This document shows, one piece after another, positions 10,148 to 19,594 of a stretch of DNA of 64,000 nt. Position 1 is the stretch's first letter, and every line of letters begins with the position of its first letter. The notes under the pieces are model-generated. The model was given only the letters and a program-made list of their open reading frames with translations, searched no databases and had not been told where the DNA came from. Both the position numbers and the translations under genes were made by a program. The DNA lies in contig NZ_JADMKC010000002.1 in NCBI RefSeq assembly GCF_018780105.1, positions 372,001 to 436,000 on the forward strand. Direction: 5' to 3'. This DNA is from Thiobacillus sp. (lineage in GTDB: Bacteria; Pseudomonadota; Gammaproteobacteria; Burkholderiales; Thiobacillaceae).

Positions 10148-10803
10148 TGTTTGCCCGTACCCTGGCGCTGTTTGGCGCCGCCGTATTGTCACTGTCCGTG
10201 ATGTTCCAGCCGGCCGCCGCTGCGCCGGACGCGGCATTCGAAGGCCACGACTACGCCGTGGTGAAGTCCCCGCAGCCAGTTGCCACCGGCAAGAAGATCG
10301 AGGTGCTGGAGTTCTTCTGGTATCGCTGCCCGCATTGCTTCCAGCTTGAACCGAGCCTGCACAAGTGGCTGAAAACGCTGCCGAAGGACGCACAGATTCG
10401 CCGCGTGCCGGCCGTGTTCCGCGACGACTGGCTGCCCGCGGCCAAGACCTTTTACACGCTGGAACAGATGGGCCAGATCGAGCGCCTGAACAGCAAGGTG
10501 TTCGACGCCTACAACATCGAGCGCATCAACCTCGACGACCCGGCCATTCTGGGGGGGTGGATTGCAAAGCAGGGCGTGGATCGTAAGAAATTCGAAGCGA
10601 TCTACAACTCGTTTTCCACCCAGTCCAAGGCCATGCAGGGTGGCCGGTTGGCTACCACCTATGCTATCAGCGGCGTGCCGGCCTTTATCGTGGATGGCAA
10701 ATACCTGACCGCGCAGTCGATGACGCAAACCGAGACCCGCCTGTACGAAGTGCTTGACCAGCTCATCGCCAAGGCGCGCGCCGAGCGCAGCGGCAAGAAA
10801 TAA
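10147..10803 (+). CDS. dsbA: Thiol:disulfide interchange protein DsbA
   Basis: A 218-residue periplasmic oxidoreductase introducing disulfide bonds. A signal peptide (MFARTLALFGAAVLSLSVMF...AAA) is followed by the thioredoxin-fold active site CPHC in FFWYRCPHCFQLEP, and the cis-proline loop SGVPAFIV lies near the C-terminus. The start is the ATG at 10147, coupled to the SPOR gene stop; a TTG one codon earlier is possible. It is unrelated in position to the dsbD at 17246. Confidence 0.95.
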   Translation: MFARTLALFGAAVLSLSVMFQPAAAAPDAAFEGHDYAVVKSPQPVATGKKIEVLEFFWYRCPHCFQLEPSLHKWLKTLPKDAQIRRVPAVFRDDWLPAAKTFYTLEQMGQIERLNSKVFDAYNIERINLDDPAILGGWIAKQGVDRKKFEAIYNSFSTQSKAMQGGRLATTYAISGVPAFIVDGKYLTAQSMTQTETRLYEVLDQLIAKARAERSGKK

Positions 10804-10812
10804 GTCGGTCCC

Positions 10813-11577
10813 TTGCCCGATCCCCTCAGGGTTTTCATCACCGGCGCCAGCTCCGGGCTTGGCGCCGCACTGGCCCGGCATTACGGCGCGCAGGGTGCAC
10901 AGCTGGGCCTGCTCGGACGCAAACCGGATGCGCTGGCTGCGGTGGCTGAAGGGCTGGATGCCCGCACCTATCTCGCCGACGTGCGCGATGCCGCAGCCAT
11001 GAATGCGGCCGCATCGGCGTTTCTGGATGAGGTCGGTATCCCCGACATCGTGATCGCCGCTGCCGGCATCAGCGTCGGTACCCTCACCGAGGAAGCCGCC
11101 GACGCCGGGGTGTTTCGCGCCGTGATGGATGCCAACGTGCTGGGACTGCTGCATACCTTCGCGCCGTTCATCGCGGCGATGAAGCCGCGCGGCGGGGTGC
11201 TGTGCGGTATCAGCAGCGTGGCCGGCGTGCGCGGCCTGCCGGGCGGCGGCGCCTATTCGGCGTCCAAGGCCGCAGCCACGGTGTACCTCGAGGCCTTGCG
11301 GCTGGAACTGAAACAGCATGGCATTGCCGTGGTCACCGTCTCACCCGGCTACATCGCGACCCCGATGACCGCGGTCAACCCGTATCCCATGCCGTTCAAA
11401 ATGAGCGCCGCGACTGCCGCCGAAAAAGTTGCCCGCTGCATTGCCCGCCGCAGCGCCCATCGCGTGATTCCCTGGCAGATGGCCGCAGTGGCGCAAGTGC
11501 TGAAATGGCTGCCGGTTCGGGTCTATGATGCGTTATTCGAAAAAGCGCCGCGCAAGCCACGCGGCCTGCCAACCTGA
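10813..11577 (+). CDS. Short-chain dehydrogenase/reductase
   Basis: A 254-residue SDR. The cofactor motif TGASSGLG occurs near the N-terminus, the catalytic serine is in CGISSVAG, and the YxxxK pair is in GAYSASKAAA, so the active site is complete. The TVSPGYIATPM segment follows as in classical SDRs. The start is a TTG at 10813 with no strong ribosome site, nine bases after dsbA; no ATG or GTG is better placed. The substrate is unknown. Placement after dsbA may reflect an operon rather than a shared pathway. Confidence 0.88.
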   Translation: MPDPLRVFITGASSGLGAALARHYGAQGAQLGLLGRKPDALAAVAEGLDARTYLADVRDAAAMNAAASAFLDEVGIPDIVIAAAGISVGTLTEEAADAGVFRAVMDANVLGLLHTFAPFIAAMKPRGGVLCGISSVAGVRGLPGGGAYSASKAAATVYLEALRLELKQHGIAVVTVSPGYIATPMTAVNPYPMPFKMSAATAAEKVARCIARRSAHRVIPWQMAAVAQVLKWLPVRVYDALFEKAPRKPRGLPT

Positions 11578-11607
11578 ACGCGCCACAAAATTCGCAATGG
11601 AGACGTG

Positions 11608-12240
11608 ATGCCCAGCCCCCTGAATATCATCCTGATCGACGACCACCCGCTGCTACGCATGGGCGTGGCCGGCTACATCCAGCAGGAGCCTGATCTCAAG
11701 CTGATCGCGCAGCTCGCCGACGCCACCGAATTGCGCGCCTGGCTGGAGGCAGGCAATCGCGCCGATGCCGCTCTGCTGGACCGTTCGTTGCCGGATGCCG
11801 ACGGGCTCGACCTGGTATCGGAGCTGCGCGACCTCGGCATCAAGGTCATCATGCTCACCATCGCCGATTCGGACGAAGAAATATCCGAAGCCATTTCTTC
11901 CGGCGTCGACGGCTATGTCGTCAAGTCCAGCGAGCCGGACCGCGTGCTCGCCGCGATCCGCAGCGTGTGCGAAGGGCAGAGCAGCTTCCCGCTCGCCATC
12001 ATGCAGAAAATGGCGCGCGGCGAACTCAACGCCAACGCCCTCGCCGCCCTTACCGCACGCGAGATGGACATCGTCAATTACGTGAAGGAAGGCCTCTCCA
12101 ACAAGGTCATCGCCTACAAGCTCACCCTGTCGGAAAACACCGTGCGCAATCACCTGCGCAACATCATGGAAAAACTGGGTTTGAAGAACCGGGTCCAGGT
12201 CGCCACCCTGGCGTTGAAGGAAGATCGCAAGCGGCATTGA
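11608..12240 (+). CDS. NarL/FixJ-family response regulator
   Basis: A 210-residue cytosolic transcription regulator. The receiver domain has acidic pair D11/D12 (LIDDHPLLR) and a phospho-acceptor D58 in ALLDRSLPDADGL. The C-terminal LuxR-type helix-turn-helix reads LTAREMDIVNYVKEGLSNK...LSENTVRNHLRNIMEKL. The start is the ATG at 11608, preceded by GGAGA; a GTG one codon upstream is possible. No sensor kinase is adjacent, so it is an orphan in this window and its signal is unknown. Confidence 0.92.
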   Translation: MPSPLNIILIDDHPLLRMGVAGYIQQEPDLKLIAQLADATELRAWLEAGNRADAALLDRSLPDADGLDLVSELRDLGIKVIMLTIADSDEEISEAISSGVDGYVVKSSEPDRVLAAIRSVCEGQSSFPLAIMQKMARGELNANALAALTAREMDIVNYVKEGLSNKVIAYKLTLSENTVRNHLRNIMEKLGLKNRVQVATLALKEDRKRH

Positions 12241-12291
12241 GTTACTTCAATCCACTTGGCGCGACATCTAACCGCGCCTGTGGGTGACATG

Positions 12292-12321
12292 AAAAACGGC
12301 GGCCCGCGGGCCGCCGTTTTT
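12292..12321. terminator. Perfect-palindrome bidirectional terminator
   Basis: A 30-base perfect palindrome: A-run, ACGGCGGCCC, its mirror and a T-run. It lies between the convergent response regulator gene and the PEP-CTERM gene and can end transcription from both sides. Confidence 0.92.
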
Positions 12322-12343
12322 CATTTGCCGGACGGGCGATTAA

Positions 12344-12979
12344 TCAGCGGAGGCGGCGGCGCGCGGCGAAACCCACCAGTCCCAGGCCGGCCAGCATCAG
12401 CGCGTAGGTTTCGGGTTCGGGGACGGTTGCCACACTCAAATTGATGTTGTCCACCTGGGCATACACGGAGCTGAACACCAATTTGTTCACGCCTTTGAAG
12501 TCGTTCCCGAAGGTGATGGTTTGAAGGGTGGTGTAGTTGTAAGCAAGAGGGGTGTATTGATGGACGTAGCCACCTTGAGGGAAGTAGCCGTATACATCGA
12601 AATGGGGATAGTTGTTAAGCAGACCCACATCCATGCTGAGGAGGTCGAACACGCCGCCGTCAGCGCGCTCCAGCACGAAGGCGCTGCCGTAGTTGGTGAT
12701 CACTCCGGAATACACGGCGGGAGACCCCATCCATTGGCCATGACTGGGCGTGAGGGCGTAGATCGTACCGCCGGCATAACCCGTATAGGGTGAGCCGGAA
12801 CTGGTGGTCAGTTTGAAGCCGTCTTCAATATACGGCGAGGGAACGACGACGGTGGGATTCGTGGTCACCGTTCCCAGGGAATTGAAATCGATAACTGTAG
12901 TGCCGGCCTGTACCGGCAACGCCGAAAAAGCACACAAAGAAGACAGCACCACGTTTTGAAGTGTTTTGGACAAGCGCAT
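12344..12979 (-). CDS. PEP-CTERM sorting-domain protein
   Basis: A 211-residue exported protein. A signal peptide (MRLSKTLQNVVLSSLCAFSALPVQA) leads into a beta-rich body beginning GTTVIDFNSLG. The C-terminus is a textbook PEP-CTERM tripartite signal: VPEPETYALM, a hydrophobic helix LAGLGLVGFA and the basic tail ARRRLR. Such proteins are processed by an exosortase and tied to extracellular polysaccharide production. The start is the ATG at 12979 because the signal peptide begins there. The upstream region carries a perfect sigma-54 promoter (13065-13080). The function of the body is unknown. Confidence 0.92.
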   Translation of the reverse strand: MRLSKTLQNVVLSSLCAFSALPVQAGTTVIDFNSLGTVTTNPTVVVPSPYIEDGFKLTTSSGSPYTGYAGGTIYALTPSHGQWMGSPAVYSGVITNYGSAFVLERADGGVFDLLSMDVGLLNNYPHFDVYGYFPQGGYVHQYTPLAYNYTTLQTITFGNDFKGVNKLVFSSVYAQVDNINLSVATVPEPETYALMLAGLGLVGFAARRRLR

Positions 12980-13064
12980 TTTTAGGTTCTCTGGGCGAAT
13001 TGTTCTTAGCGGGTGACGCACGATTCAGGCCCGCAGGCTGAAACGCGGTCATCGCCCACGAATT

Positions 13065-13080
13065 AGCAACTGTCGTGCCA
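13065..13080 (-). promoter_or_regulatory. Sigma-54 (-24/-12) promoter of the PEP-CTERM gene
   Basis: On the minus strand the bases read TGGCACGACAGTTGCT, a complete match to the RpoN consensus TGGCAC-N5-TTGCW. It lies about 85 bases before the ATG at 12979. An 8-bp inverted repeat, TTGATTTT / AAAATCAA (13085-13106), sits just upstream and could bind IHF or an activator. The match is seen; activity is inferred. Confidence 0.82.
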
Positions 13081-13173
13081 GCGATTGATTTTTGGCGGAA
13101 AATCAACGTGCTGCAAGGAACGGCTCACACGGAATTCGGCGCGGGACGCCGCTGCGTGTAAAAAATCCCGACG

Positions 13174-15003
13174 CTATTCGACGGTGACGGACTTCGCCAG
13201 ATTGCGCGGTTTGTCCACATCCGTGCCCTTTTGCAGCGCAACGTGATACGACAGCAGCTGCAGCGGGATGGTGTGGAGGATCGGCGACAGCGCGCCGTTG
13301 TGGCCGCCGGGCAGCTTGATGACGTGGACGAAGGGCGACTCCTCCAGATGCACGTCGCCGTCGGCGAACACATACAGTTCGCCGCCGCGCGCGCGTACTT
13401 CCTGCAGGTTGGATTTGAGCTTCTCGATCAGCTGGTCGTTGGGGGCGATGGTGACGACCGGCATGTCCTCGTCGACCAGCGCCAGCGGACCGTGCTTGAG
13501 CTCGCCGGCGGGATAGGCTTCGGCGTGGATGTAGGAGATTTCCTTGAGCTTCAGTGCACCTTCGAGCGCGACCGGGTAATGCACGCCGCGGCCGAGGAAC
13601 AGCGCGTGGTGCTTGTTGGCAAAGCGATGCGACCAGGCTTCGACCTGCGGTTCCAGCGCCAGCGCCTGCTGCACCTTGTTCGGCAGGCCGCGCAGGGCGG
13701 CGAGGTGGGCAGTTTCCTGCAGCGGCGTCAGCTTGCCGCGCAGCTTGGCCAGCACCAGCGTCAGCAGGAACAGGCCAGCCAGCTGGGTGGTGAAGGCCTT
13801 GGTCGAGGCGACGCCGATTTCGGGGCCGGCGCGGGTGAGGAACTTGAGCTTCGAGGCGCGGGTGAGCGCCGACTCCGGCACGTTGCAGATGGTCAGCGTC
13901 TTGTCCTGGCCGAGCGACTTGGCATGGTTGAGCGCGGCCAGGGTGTCGGCGGTTTCGCCGGACTGCGAGATGGTGACGATGAGCGCGTCGGGATTCGGCA
14001 CGCTGGTGCGGTAGCGGTATTCGCTGGCGACTTCGGCGTTGGCCGGGATGCCGGCGATTTCTTCCAGCCAGTAGGTGGCGACCTTGGCCGCGTGGAAGCT
14101 GGTGCCGCAGGCGAGGAAGGTGACGGCATTGACTTTGCCCAGCACTTCGGCGGCGTCGAAGCCGAACCATTCGGGCTGGATGTGATCCTGCGCCACTGCG
14201 ATCAGCAGCGTGTCGGTCAGCGCGCGCGGCTGCTCGTGGATTTCCTTCTGCATGAAGTGGCGGTAGTTGCCGAGTTCGGCCATGTCGGCCGACAGCTCGG
14301 AGATGTGCACACTGCGGTCGGCGGGCTTGCCGGCGGCGTCGTACACTTGAACCGTCAGCAGGCCGATGTCGGCGACGTCGCCTTCTTCCAGATACATCAC
14401 ACGCTGCGTCACCGGCAGCAGCGCCGAGACATCGGAGGCGATGAAGTTTTCCTCGATGCCGAGACCGATCAGCAGCGGGCTGCCCTTGCGGGCGCAGATC
14501 AGGCGGTTGGGCGAGTCTTCGCTGACCACGCCGATGGCGTAGGCGCCTTCGAGCTCGGCGACCGCCGCGCGGGTAGCGGCGAGCAGGTCCTTCGACTGGC
14601 GGTAGTAGAGTTCGATCAGGTGGGCGATAACTTCGGTGTCGGTTTCCGAAGTGAAGGCGAAGCCGGCGGCCTTGAGGCGGCTGCGCAGCGCTTCGTGATT
14701 TTCGATGATGCCGTTGTGTACTACCGCGAGGCCGCAGCTGACGTGCGGATGGGCGTTGGCTTCCGACGGCGCGCCGTGGGTGGCCCAGCGTGTGTGGGCG
14801 ATGCCGAGGTGGCCGTGCACCTGCTGCGCCGCGCAATCGGCGGTCAGCGAGGCGACGCGGCCGACGCTGCGTACGCGCTGCAGGCCGCCGTTGACGACCA
14901 CCAGGCCGGCCGAGTCGTAGCCGCGATATTCCAGCCGCCGCAAGCCTTCCAGCAAAATGGGGACCACGTTACGTTGCGCAACCGCGCCGACAATGCCGCA
15001 CAT
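13174..15003 (-). CDS. glmS: Glutamine-fructose-6-phosphate aminotransferase (isomerising)
   Basis: A 609-residue cytosolic enzyme making glucosamine 6-phosphate from fructose 6-phosphate and glutamine, the entry to peptidoglycan and LPS amino sugars. The N-terminal nucleophile C2 ([10 protein letters not shown]) and the glutaminase domain are followed by two SIS domains ([27 protein letters not shown]). The C-terminus LAKSVTVE is the canonical ending. Only two bases separate it from glmU, so the two are co-transcribed. No glmS ribozyme is seen. Confidence 0.97.
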   Translation of the reverse strand: MCGIVGAVAQRNVVPILLEGLRRLEYRGYDSAGLVVVNGGLQRVRSVGRVASLTADCAAQQVHGHLGIAHTRWATHGAPSEANAHPHVSCGLAVVHNGIIENHEALRSRLKAAGFAFTSETDTEVIAHLIELYYRQSKDLLAATRAAVAELEGAYAIGVVSEDSPNRLICARKGSPLLIGLGIEENFIASDVSALLPVTQRVMYLEEGDVADIGLLTVQVYDAAGKPADRSVHISELSADMAELGNYRHFMQKEIHEQPRALTDTLLIAVAQDHIQPEWFGFDAAEVLGKVNAVTFLACGTSFHAAKVATYWLEEIAGIPANAEVASEYRYRTSVPNPDALIVTISQSGETADTLAALNHAKSLGQDKTLTICNVPESALTRASKLKFLTRAGPEIGVASTKAFTTQLAGLFLLTLVLAKLRGKLTPLQETAHLAALRGLPNKVQQALALEPQVEAWSHRFANKHHALFLGRGVHYPVALEGALKLKEISYIHAEAYPAGELKHGPLALVDEDMPVVTIAPNDQLIEKLKSNLQEVRARGGELYVFADGDVHLEESPFVHVIKLPGGHNGALSPILHTIPLQLLSYHVALQKGTDVDKPRNLAKSVTVE

Positions 15004-15005
15004 AT

Positions 15006-16382
15006 TCAGCTTTCCTTTTTGAGTTTGACCGGACGTTTCCAGCCCGGAATGGTCGTCTGTTTGGCCCGTGACAGCGTCAGTTCACCGGCCGGCGCATCCC
15101 GGGTCAGCGTGGTGCCCGCGCCCAGCGTTGCGCCATTGCCGACGCTGACCGGCGCCACCAGTTGCGTGTCGGAGCCGACGAAAACATCATCCCCGATCAC
15201 GGTGCGGTGCTTGTTCGCACCATCGTAGTTGCAGGTGATGGTGCCGGCGCCGATGTTGACCTTTTTGCCCATGGTGGTGTCGCCGACGTAGGACAGGTGG
15301 TTGATTTTGGAACCATCGTCGATCTGGCTGTTCTTGATCTCGACGAAGTTGCCGACGTGGACGTCGCGTGCCAGCACCGTCCCCGGCCGGATACGCGAAA
15401 ACGGCCCGAGCCGGTTGGCTTCGCCGATGGCGGCGTCGTCGATCAGGGTGAAGGCGTCGATGCGGGTGCCGGCGGCAATCGTGGCATTGCGCAGCACGCA
15501 GTTCGCGCCCACCTGCACGCCGTCGCCCAGCAGCACCTTGCCTTCGAATACACAGTTGACGTCGATGTTGACGTCGCGCCCGCAATTCAGACTGCCGCGC
15601 ACGTCGAGCCGTGCCGGGTCGGCCAGCGTGACGCCGGCTTCCAGCAACGCCTGCGCGATTTCGTTCTGGTGGATGCGTTCGAGCTGCGCCAGCTGCGCCT
15701 TGCTGTTGACGCCGAGGACTTCCCACTCGCTGGCAGGCTGGTGGGTTTCGATGGCGACGCCATCGGCCACCGCGCGGGCGATGATGTCGGTGAGGTAATA
15801 CTCAGCCTGGGCGTTGTCGTTCTTGAGCGTGGCAATCCATTGTTTGAGATGGCGCGTCGCCACCGCGAGGATCCCGGTGTTGACTTCGGCGATCGCGCGC
15901 TCGGCGTCGGTCGCATCCTTGTGTTCGACGATACGGGTCACTTTGCCGTGCTCGCGCACGATGCGGCCATAGCCGCTGGGGTCGGCCAGGATCACCGTCA
16001 GCAGTCCCAGCTTGCCGGACTGTGCCGCCGCCACCAGGGGGCGCAGCGTGGCGGTATGGGTCAGCGGCACGTCGCCGTACAGCACCAGCGTCACGCTGTC
16101 GTCGGCGAGTGCAGGCAAGGCCTGCTGCACCGCGTGGCCGGTGCCGTGCTGTTGGGCCTGCAGCACAAACGTCAACTTGTCGTCGGCCAGCGCCTGCGGC
16201 ACCGCGTCGCCGCCAAAGCCGTAGACCACGCAGGTCTGCGCCGCGCCGAGCGCGTGGGCATTGTCGACCACGTGTCCCAGCAAGGGCTTGCCCGCCAGCT
16301 TGTGCAGCACCTTGGGCAGGTCGGAACGCATACGGGTGCCCTTGCCGGCGGCGAGGATGAGGATTTCGAGCTTGGGTTGCAT
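15006..16382 (-). CDS. glmU: Bifunctional UDP-N-acetylglucosamine pyrophosphorylase / glucosamine-1-phosphate acetyltransferase
   Basis: A 458-residue two-domain enzyme completing UDP-GlcNAc synthesis. The N-terminal uridyltransferase has [18 protein letters not shown], with GTGHAVQQ and the metal motif YGDVPLT. The C-terminal half is a left-handed beta-helix of hexapeptide repeats ([20 protein letters not shown]...[17 protein letters not shown]) for acetyl transfer. Length is normal for the family. It lies upstream of glmS on the same strand; the glmUS pair is a widespread arrangement. Confidence 0.97.
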   Translation of the reverse strand: MQPKLEILILAAGKGTRMRSDLPKVLHKLAGKPLLGHVVDNAHALGAAQTCVVYGFGGDAVPQALADDKLTFVLQAQQHGTGHAVQQALPALADDSVTLVLYGDVPLTHTATLRPLVAAAQSGKLGLLTVILADPSGYGRIVREHGKVTRIVEHKDATDAERAIAEVNTGILAVATRHLKQWIATLKNDNAQAEYYLTDIIARAVADGVAIETHQPASEWEVLGVNSKAQLAQLERIHQNEIAQALLEAGVTLADPARLDVRGSLNCGRDVNIDVNCVFEGKVLLGDGVQVGANCVLRNATIAAGTRIDAFTLIDDAAIGEANRLGPFSRIRPGTVLARDVHVGNFVEIKNSQIDDGSKINHLSYVGDTTMGKKVNIGAGTITCNYDGANKHRTVIGDDVFVGSDTQLVAPVSVGNGATLGAGTTLTRDAPAGELTLSRAKQTTIPGWKRPVKLKKES

Positions 16383-16460
16383 GGGATCGGTCTGAATGGA
16401 ATGTCAGGGAGTCTGCAAAACGCGCGCCAAGTATAAAGCCAGCCTTGCTACACCCGCATG

Positions 16461-16495
16461 AAAAAGGGCAAGCCTGCGCTTGCCCTGATTTTTGA
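16461..16495. terminator. Rho-independent terminator after fxsA
   Basis: GGGCAAG (16466-16472) pairs with CTTGCCC (16479-16485), flanked by A- and T-rich runs. On the minus strand a T5 run follows the stem, which suits termination of fxsA transcripts. Confidence 0.75.
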
Positions 16496-16518
16496 TCCGG
16501 TGGCTGAATGGCCGTGAT

Positions 16519-16926
16519 CTAGCGCAGCAGGTCGTCCTGCTCGCGCCTGAACTCGCCTTCCAGAATGTCGTCGTTGGCCGGACGCATGGGGTCGAGTTTG
16601 CGCTTGCCCCAGCTGCCGGGCATCAGCATCAGCACCAGTGCCAGGACATCGCTGATGAAGCCGGGGAAGACAAGCAGCCCGCCCGCGAGGAGAATGCGAC
16701 CCGAGGCGAACAGCGAGGCCAGCGGGTTCGCCCCGGACTGGACCGAGAACAGCAGGCGTGCGCCCCAGGCCACCCGCTCGACGCGGATCAGCATGACGCC
16801 GGCGACGGCGGCGAGTAGCAGCCACAGCAGCACCCAGCCGCCGATATAGCGGGCCGCCCAGAAAATGCCGATGGCCTCGAGCACAGGGAATGACAACAGC
16901 AGTAGCACAATCCAACTAAAGCGCAT
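16519..16926 (-). CDS. fxsA: FxsA-family membrane protein
   Basis: A 135-residue cytoplasmic-membrane protein. Three or four hydrophobic helices begin at MRFSWIVLLLLSFPVLEAIG and include VLLWLLLAAVAGVMLIR; the family motif region GGLLVFPGFISDVLAL is clear, followed by a charged tail. The E. coli FxsA relieves phage T7 exclusion by the F plasmid; its normal role is poorly known. The ATG lies only three bases from the divergent cutA ATG, so its AAAGG ribosome site is inside cutA. Confidence 0.9.
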   Translation of the reverse strand: MRFSWIVLLLLSFPVLEAIGIFWAARYIGGWVLLWLLLAAVAGVMLIRVERVAWGARLLFSVQSGANPLASLFASGRILLAGGLLVFPGFISDVLALVLMLMPGSWGKRKLDPMRPANDDILEGEFRREQDDLLR

Positions 16927-16929
16927 GAC

Positions 16930-17253
16930 ATGGAACCTTTGTTAATCTTGACGAACTTACCCGATGCGGCGAGCGCGGAATCACTCGCGACCGCCCTGGT
17001 CGAAAAGCGGGCGGCGGCATGCGTGAACGTTTTGGCGCCTTGCCGCTCCATCTATCGCTGGCAGGGTCGGGTGGAAACGGCGACTGAAATTCCGCTGCTG
17101 ATCAAATCCACCGTGGCAAATTATCCGCTGGTTGTGCAGATTGTTCGCGCCCAGCATCCTTACGACGTACCTGAACTGATTGCTTTGCCGATCACACACG
17201 GCTTGCCGGCCTACCTCGACTGGCTGGCCACGGAGACTGACCAAGATGAATAA
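16930..17253 (+). CDS. cutA: Divalent-cation tolerance protein CutA
   Basis: A 107-residue trimeric cytosolic protein of the CutA1 family, linked to copper and divalent metal tolerance. Family signatures are LVEKRAAACVNVLAPCRSIYRWQG, EIPLLIKST and HPYDVPELIALPI. The ATG at 16930 gives the normal N-terminus; no Shine-Dalgarno sequence is visible upstream. It overlaps the start of dsbD by eight bases. The cutA-dsbD neighbourhood is common in proteobacteria. Confidence 0.95.
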   Translation: MEPLLILTNLPDAASAESLATALVEKRAAACVNVLAPCRSIYRWQGRVETATEIPLLIKSTVANYPLVVQIVRAQHPYDVPELIALPITHGLPAYLDWLATETDQDE

Positions 17254-19594
17254 ATGGTTGAGCATTAAACGGGCAGGCGTGCCCGGCATACCCACATTGA
17301 TGTGGGGCGTGCTGGCGCTTTTTCAAGCCGTGCTGTTCCCGGTCGCTCATGCTGAAGAATTTCTGGAGCCCGAGGCCGCATTCGCCTTGTCGGCGCGGGC
17401 GCTCGATGTCGATACGCTGGAAGCGCGCTGGCAGATCGCGGATGGCTATTACATGTACCGCGACAAGTTCAAGTTCGAGCTGAAAGGCGCTGTGCTCGGC
17501 CAGCCCGTGCTGCCCGCGGGCAAGCTCAAGCAGGACGAGAATTTTGGTCAGGTAGAAACCTATCGCAAGGACGTGCGCATCCGCCTGCCGATCCAGCGCA
17601 CGCCGGGCGCCACCTCGGTCACGCTGACTGCCAGATCGCAAGGTTGCGCCGATGCCGGGCTGTGCTACACACCGCAAACCGTCAGCGTGACGCTTGCCCT
17701 GCCTGCGCCTGCGCCTGCGCCCGCACCGATCGCCGATGTAGCGCCTGCCGCTTCGCGCGCGCCGGTCCCGGCGCTGGGGGGGCTGGGCAGTCTGGCTGGC
17801 CTGGGCATGCCCAAACTGCTGCCGCCGGACGAAGCCTTTGTGGTGGCGGCAACGCTGGTCGACGCGCAGACTGCCCGGCTCGAATTCACCCCGACGCCCG
17901 ACACTTACCTGTATCGCGACAAACTCGGCTGGACGGTCAAATCCCCGGCGGGTGTGACGGTCACGCGGGCCGATCTGCCTGCCGGCGAGATCAAGAACGA
18001 CCCCAATTTCCCCACCCCGATGGAGGTGTATCACCACGATGTGGCGGCCACGCTGACCCTGTCGCGCGCGCTCGCCGCCGGGGAAAAGCTGGTGATCGAA
18101 GCGGGCTGGCAGGGCTGCAATGAAAAGGTCGGCGTCTGTTATCCGCCGCTCAAGCGCGACTTCACGCTGGCGGCCGATGCCGCCACGCCCGCGGCGGGTG
18201 CCCTCGCCGCGGCACCCGTGTCCGCCGCCGCTGCGGCAGCGACGCCCGAGTCCGACACTTCGCGCATCGAACGCGTGCTCAAGGGAGGCAGTTTCTGGGC
18301 CGTGGTGGCCACGTTCTTCGGCTTTGGCCTGCTGCTGGCGCTGACGCCCTGCGTGTTCCCGATGATCCCGATCCTGTCGGGCATCATCGCCGGGCAGAAC
18401 CGCACCATGACCAAGATGCACGGCTTTCTGCTGGCGCTGGCCTACGTGCTGGGAATGGCGATCACCTACGCACTGGCCGGGGTGGCGGCGGCGCTTTCCG
18501 GCACGCTGATTTCCAACGCGCTGCAAAATCCGTGGGCGCTCGGTGTCGGCGCGGGGTTGTTCGTGCTGCTGGCACTGTCGATGTTCGGCTTTTTTGAGAT
18601 CCAGCTGCCAAGCGCGCTGCAAAGCAAATTCTCCGACGCCTCGAACAAGATGAAGGGCGGCAATTTCGTCGGCGTATTCGTCATGGGCGCACTGTCCGCC
18701 GTTATCGTCGGCCCCTGCGTGGCGCCGCCGCTGGCGGCTGCGCTCGCCTTCATCGCGCAGACCGGCAACACCACGCTGGGCGGGGTGGCGCTGTTTGTGC
18801 TGGCGCTCGGCATGGGCGTCCCGCTTCTGCTGGTCGGGCTGTCGGCGGGCGCGCTCTTGCCCAGGGCCGGCGGCTGGATGAACGCAGTGAAGTATTTCTT
18901 CGGCGTGCTGATGCTGGCCATCGCCATCTACCTCATCTCGCCCATCATTCCGGCCTGGGTCAACATGCTGCTGTGGGCGCTGCTGCTGATCGCGTCGGCG
19001 ATTTACCTGCACGCGATGGATCCCTTGCCCGTCCAGGCGTCGGGTTGGCGCCATTTGTGGAAAGGTCTCGGCGTGGTGCTGCTGATCGGTGGATTGTCAC
19101 TGCTGCTCGGCATGCTGGCGGGCAGTCGCGATCTGTTGCAGCCGCTTGAAGTGTTTAAAGGCGGCGTATTCAAGGGCGGCACGCTTGCCGCTGGCAGCGG
19201 CGGCACGGCGCAGGCGGCCGAAATGCATGCGCTGCCGTTCGAGCGGGTGAAAGATGTCGCTGCGCTGGACGCGCGGCTGGCGCAGGCCAAGGCCGACGGA
19301 CGCGCCGTGATGCTGGATTTTTATGCCGACTGGTGCGTGTCGTGCAAGGAAATGGAACGCTTCACTTTCAGCGATGCCAGGGTGCAGGCGCGGCTGAAAG
19401 ACGTGGTGGTGCTGCAAGCGGACGTCACGGCCTCCAGCGAGGCCGACAAGGCCTTGCTGAAGCGCTTCAACCTGTTCGGCCCGCCCGGGCTGATCTTCTG
19501 GAACAACACAGGCGCGCAGTCGACTTACCAGGTGATCGGCTACGAGAAACCCGACAAGTTTCTCGCCAGCCTGGATGCCGCGCTGGGCCGTTGA
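17246..19594 (+). CDS. dsbD: Thiol:disulfide interchange protein DsbD with duplicated alpha domain
   Basis: A 782-residue inner-membrane protein passing electrons from cytoplasmic thioredoxin to periplasmic proteins. After a signal sequence (to about residue 37) there are two successive DsbD-alpha-like domains. The first is about residues 38-150 with YYMYRDKFKFEL and cysteines C134/C140. The second is about 190-308 with TYLYRDKLGWTV and C291/C298. The beta membrane domain has TPCVFPM and GPCVAPP. The C-terminal gamma thioredoxin domain has DWCVSCKEMER near residue 696. E. coli DsbD has one alpha domain and about 565 residues. The start is the ATG at 17246, eight bases inside cutA. Confidence 0.95.
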   Translation: MNKWLSIKRAGVPGIPTLMWGVLALFQAVLFPVAHAEEFLEPEAAFALSARALDVDTLEARWQIADGYYMYRDKFKFELKGAVLGQPVLPAGKLKQDENFGQVETYRKDVRIRLPIQRTPGATSVTLTARSQGCADAGLCYTPQTVSVTLALPAPAPAPAPIADVAPAASRAPVPALGGLGSLAGLGMPKLLPPDEAFVVAATLVDAQTARLEFTPTPDTYLYRDKLGWTVKSPAGVTVTRADLPAGEIKNDPNFPTPMEVYHHDVAATLTLSRALAAGEKLVIEAGWQGCNEKVGVCYPPLKRDFTLAADAATPAAGALAAAPVSAAAAAATPESDTSRIERVLKGGSFWAVVATFFGFGLLLALTPCVFPMIPILSGIIAGQNRTMTKMHGFLLALAYVLGMAITYALAGVAAALSGTLISNALQNPWALGVGAGLFVLLALSMFGFFEIQLPSALQSKFSDASNKMKGGNFVGVFVMGALSAVIVGPCVAPPLAAALAFIAQTGNTTLGGVALFVLALGMGVPLLLVGLSAGALLPRAGGWMNAVKYFFGVLMLAIAIYLISPIIPAWVNMLLWALLLIASAIYLHAMDPLPVQASGWRHLWKGLGVVLLIGGLSLLLGMLAGSRDLLQPLEVFKGGVFKGGTLAAGSGGTAQAAEMHALPFERVKDVAALDARLAQAKADGRAVMLDFYADWCVSCKEMERFTFSDARVQARLKDVVVLQADVTASSEADKALLKRFNLFGPPGLIFWNNTGAQSTYQVIGYEKPDKFLASLDAALGR

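Noticed and set aside
13231..15228. A 665-codon open frame on the plus strand opposite glmS
   Set aside because: It is a shadow of glmS codon bias with no recognisable domain or ribosome site.
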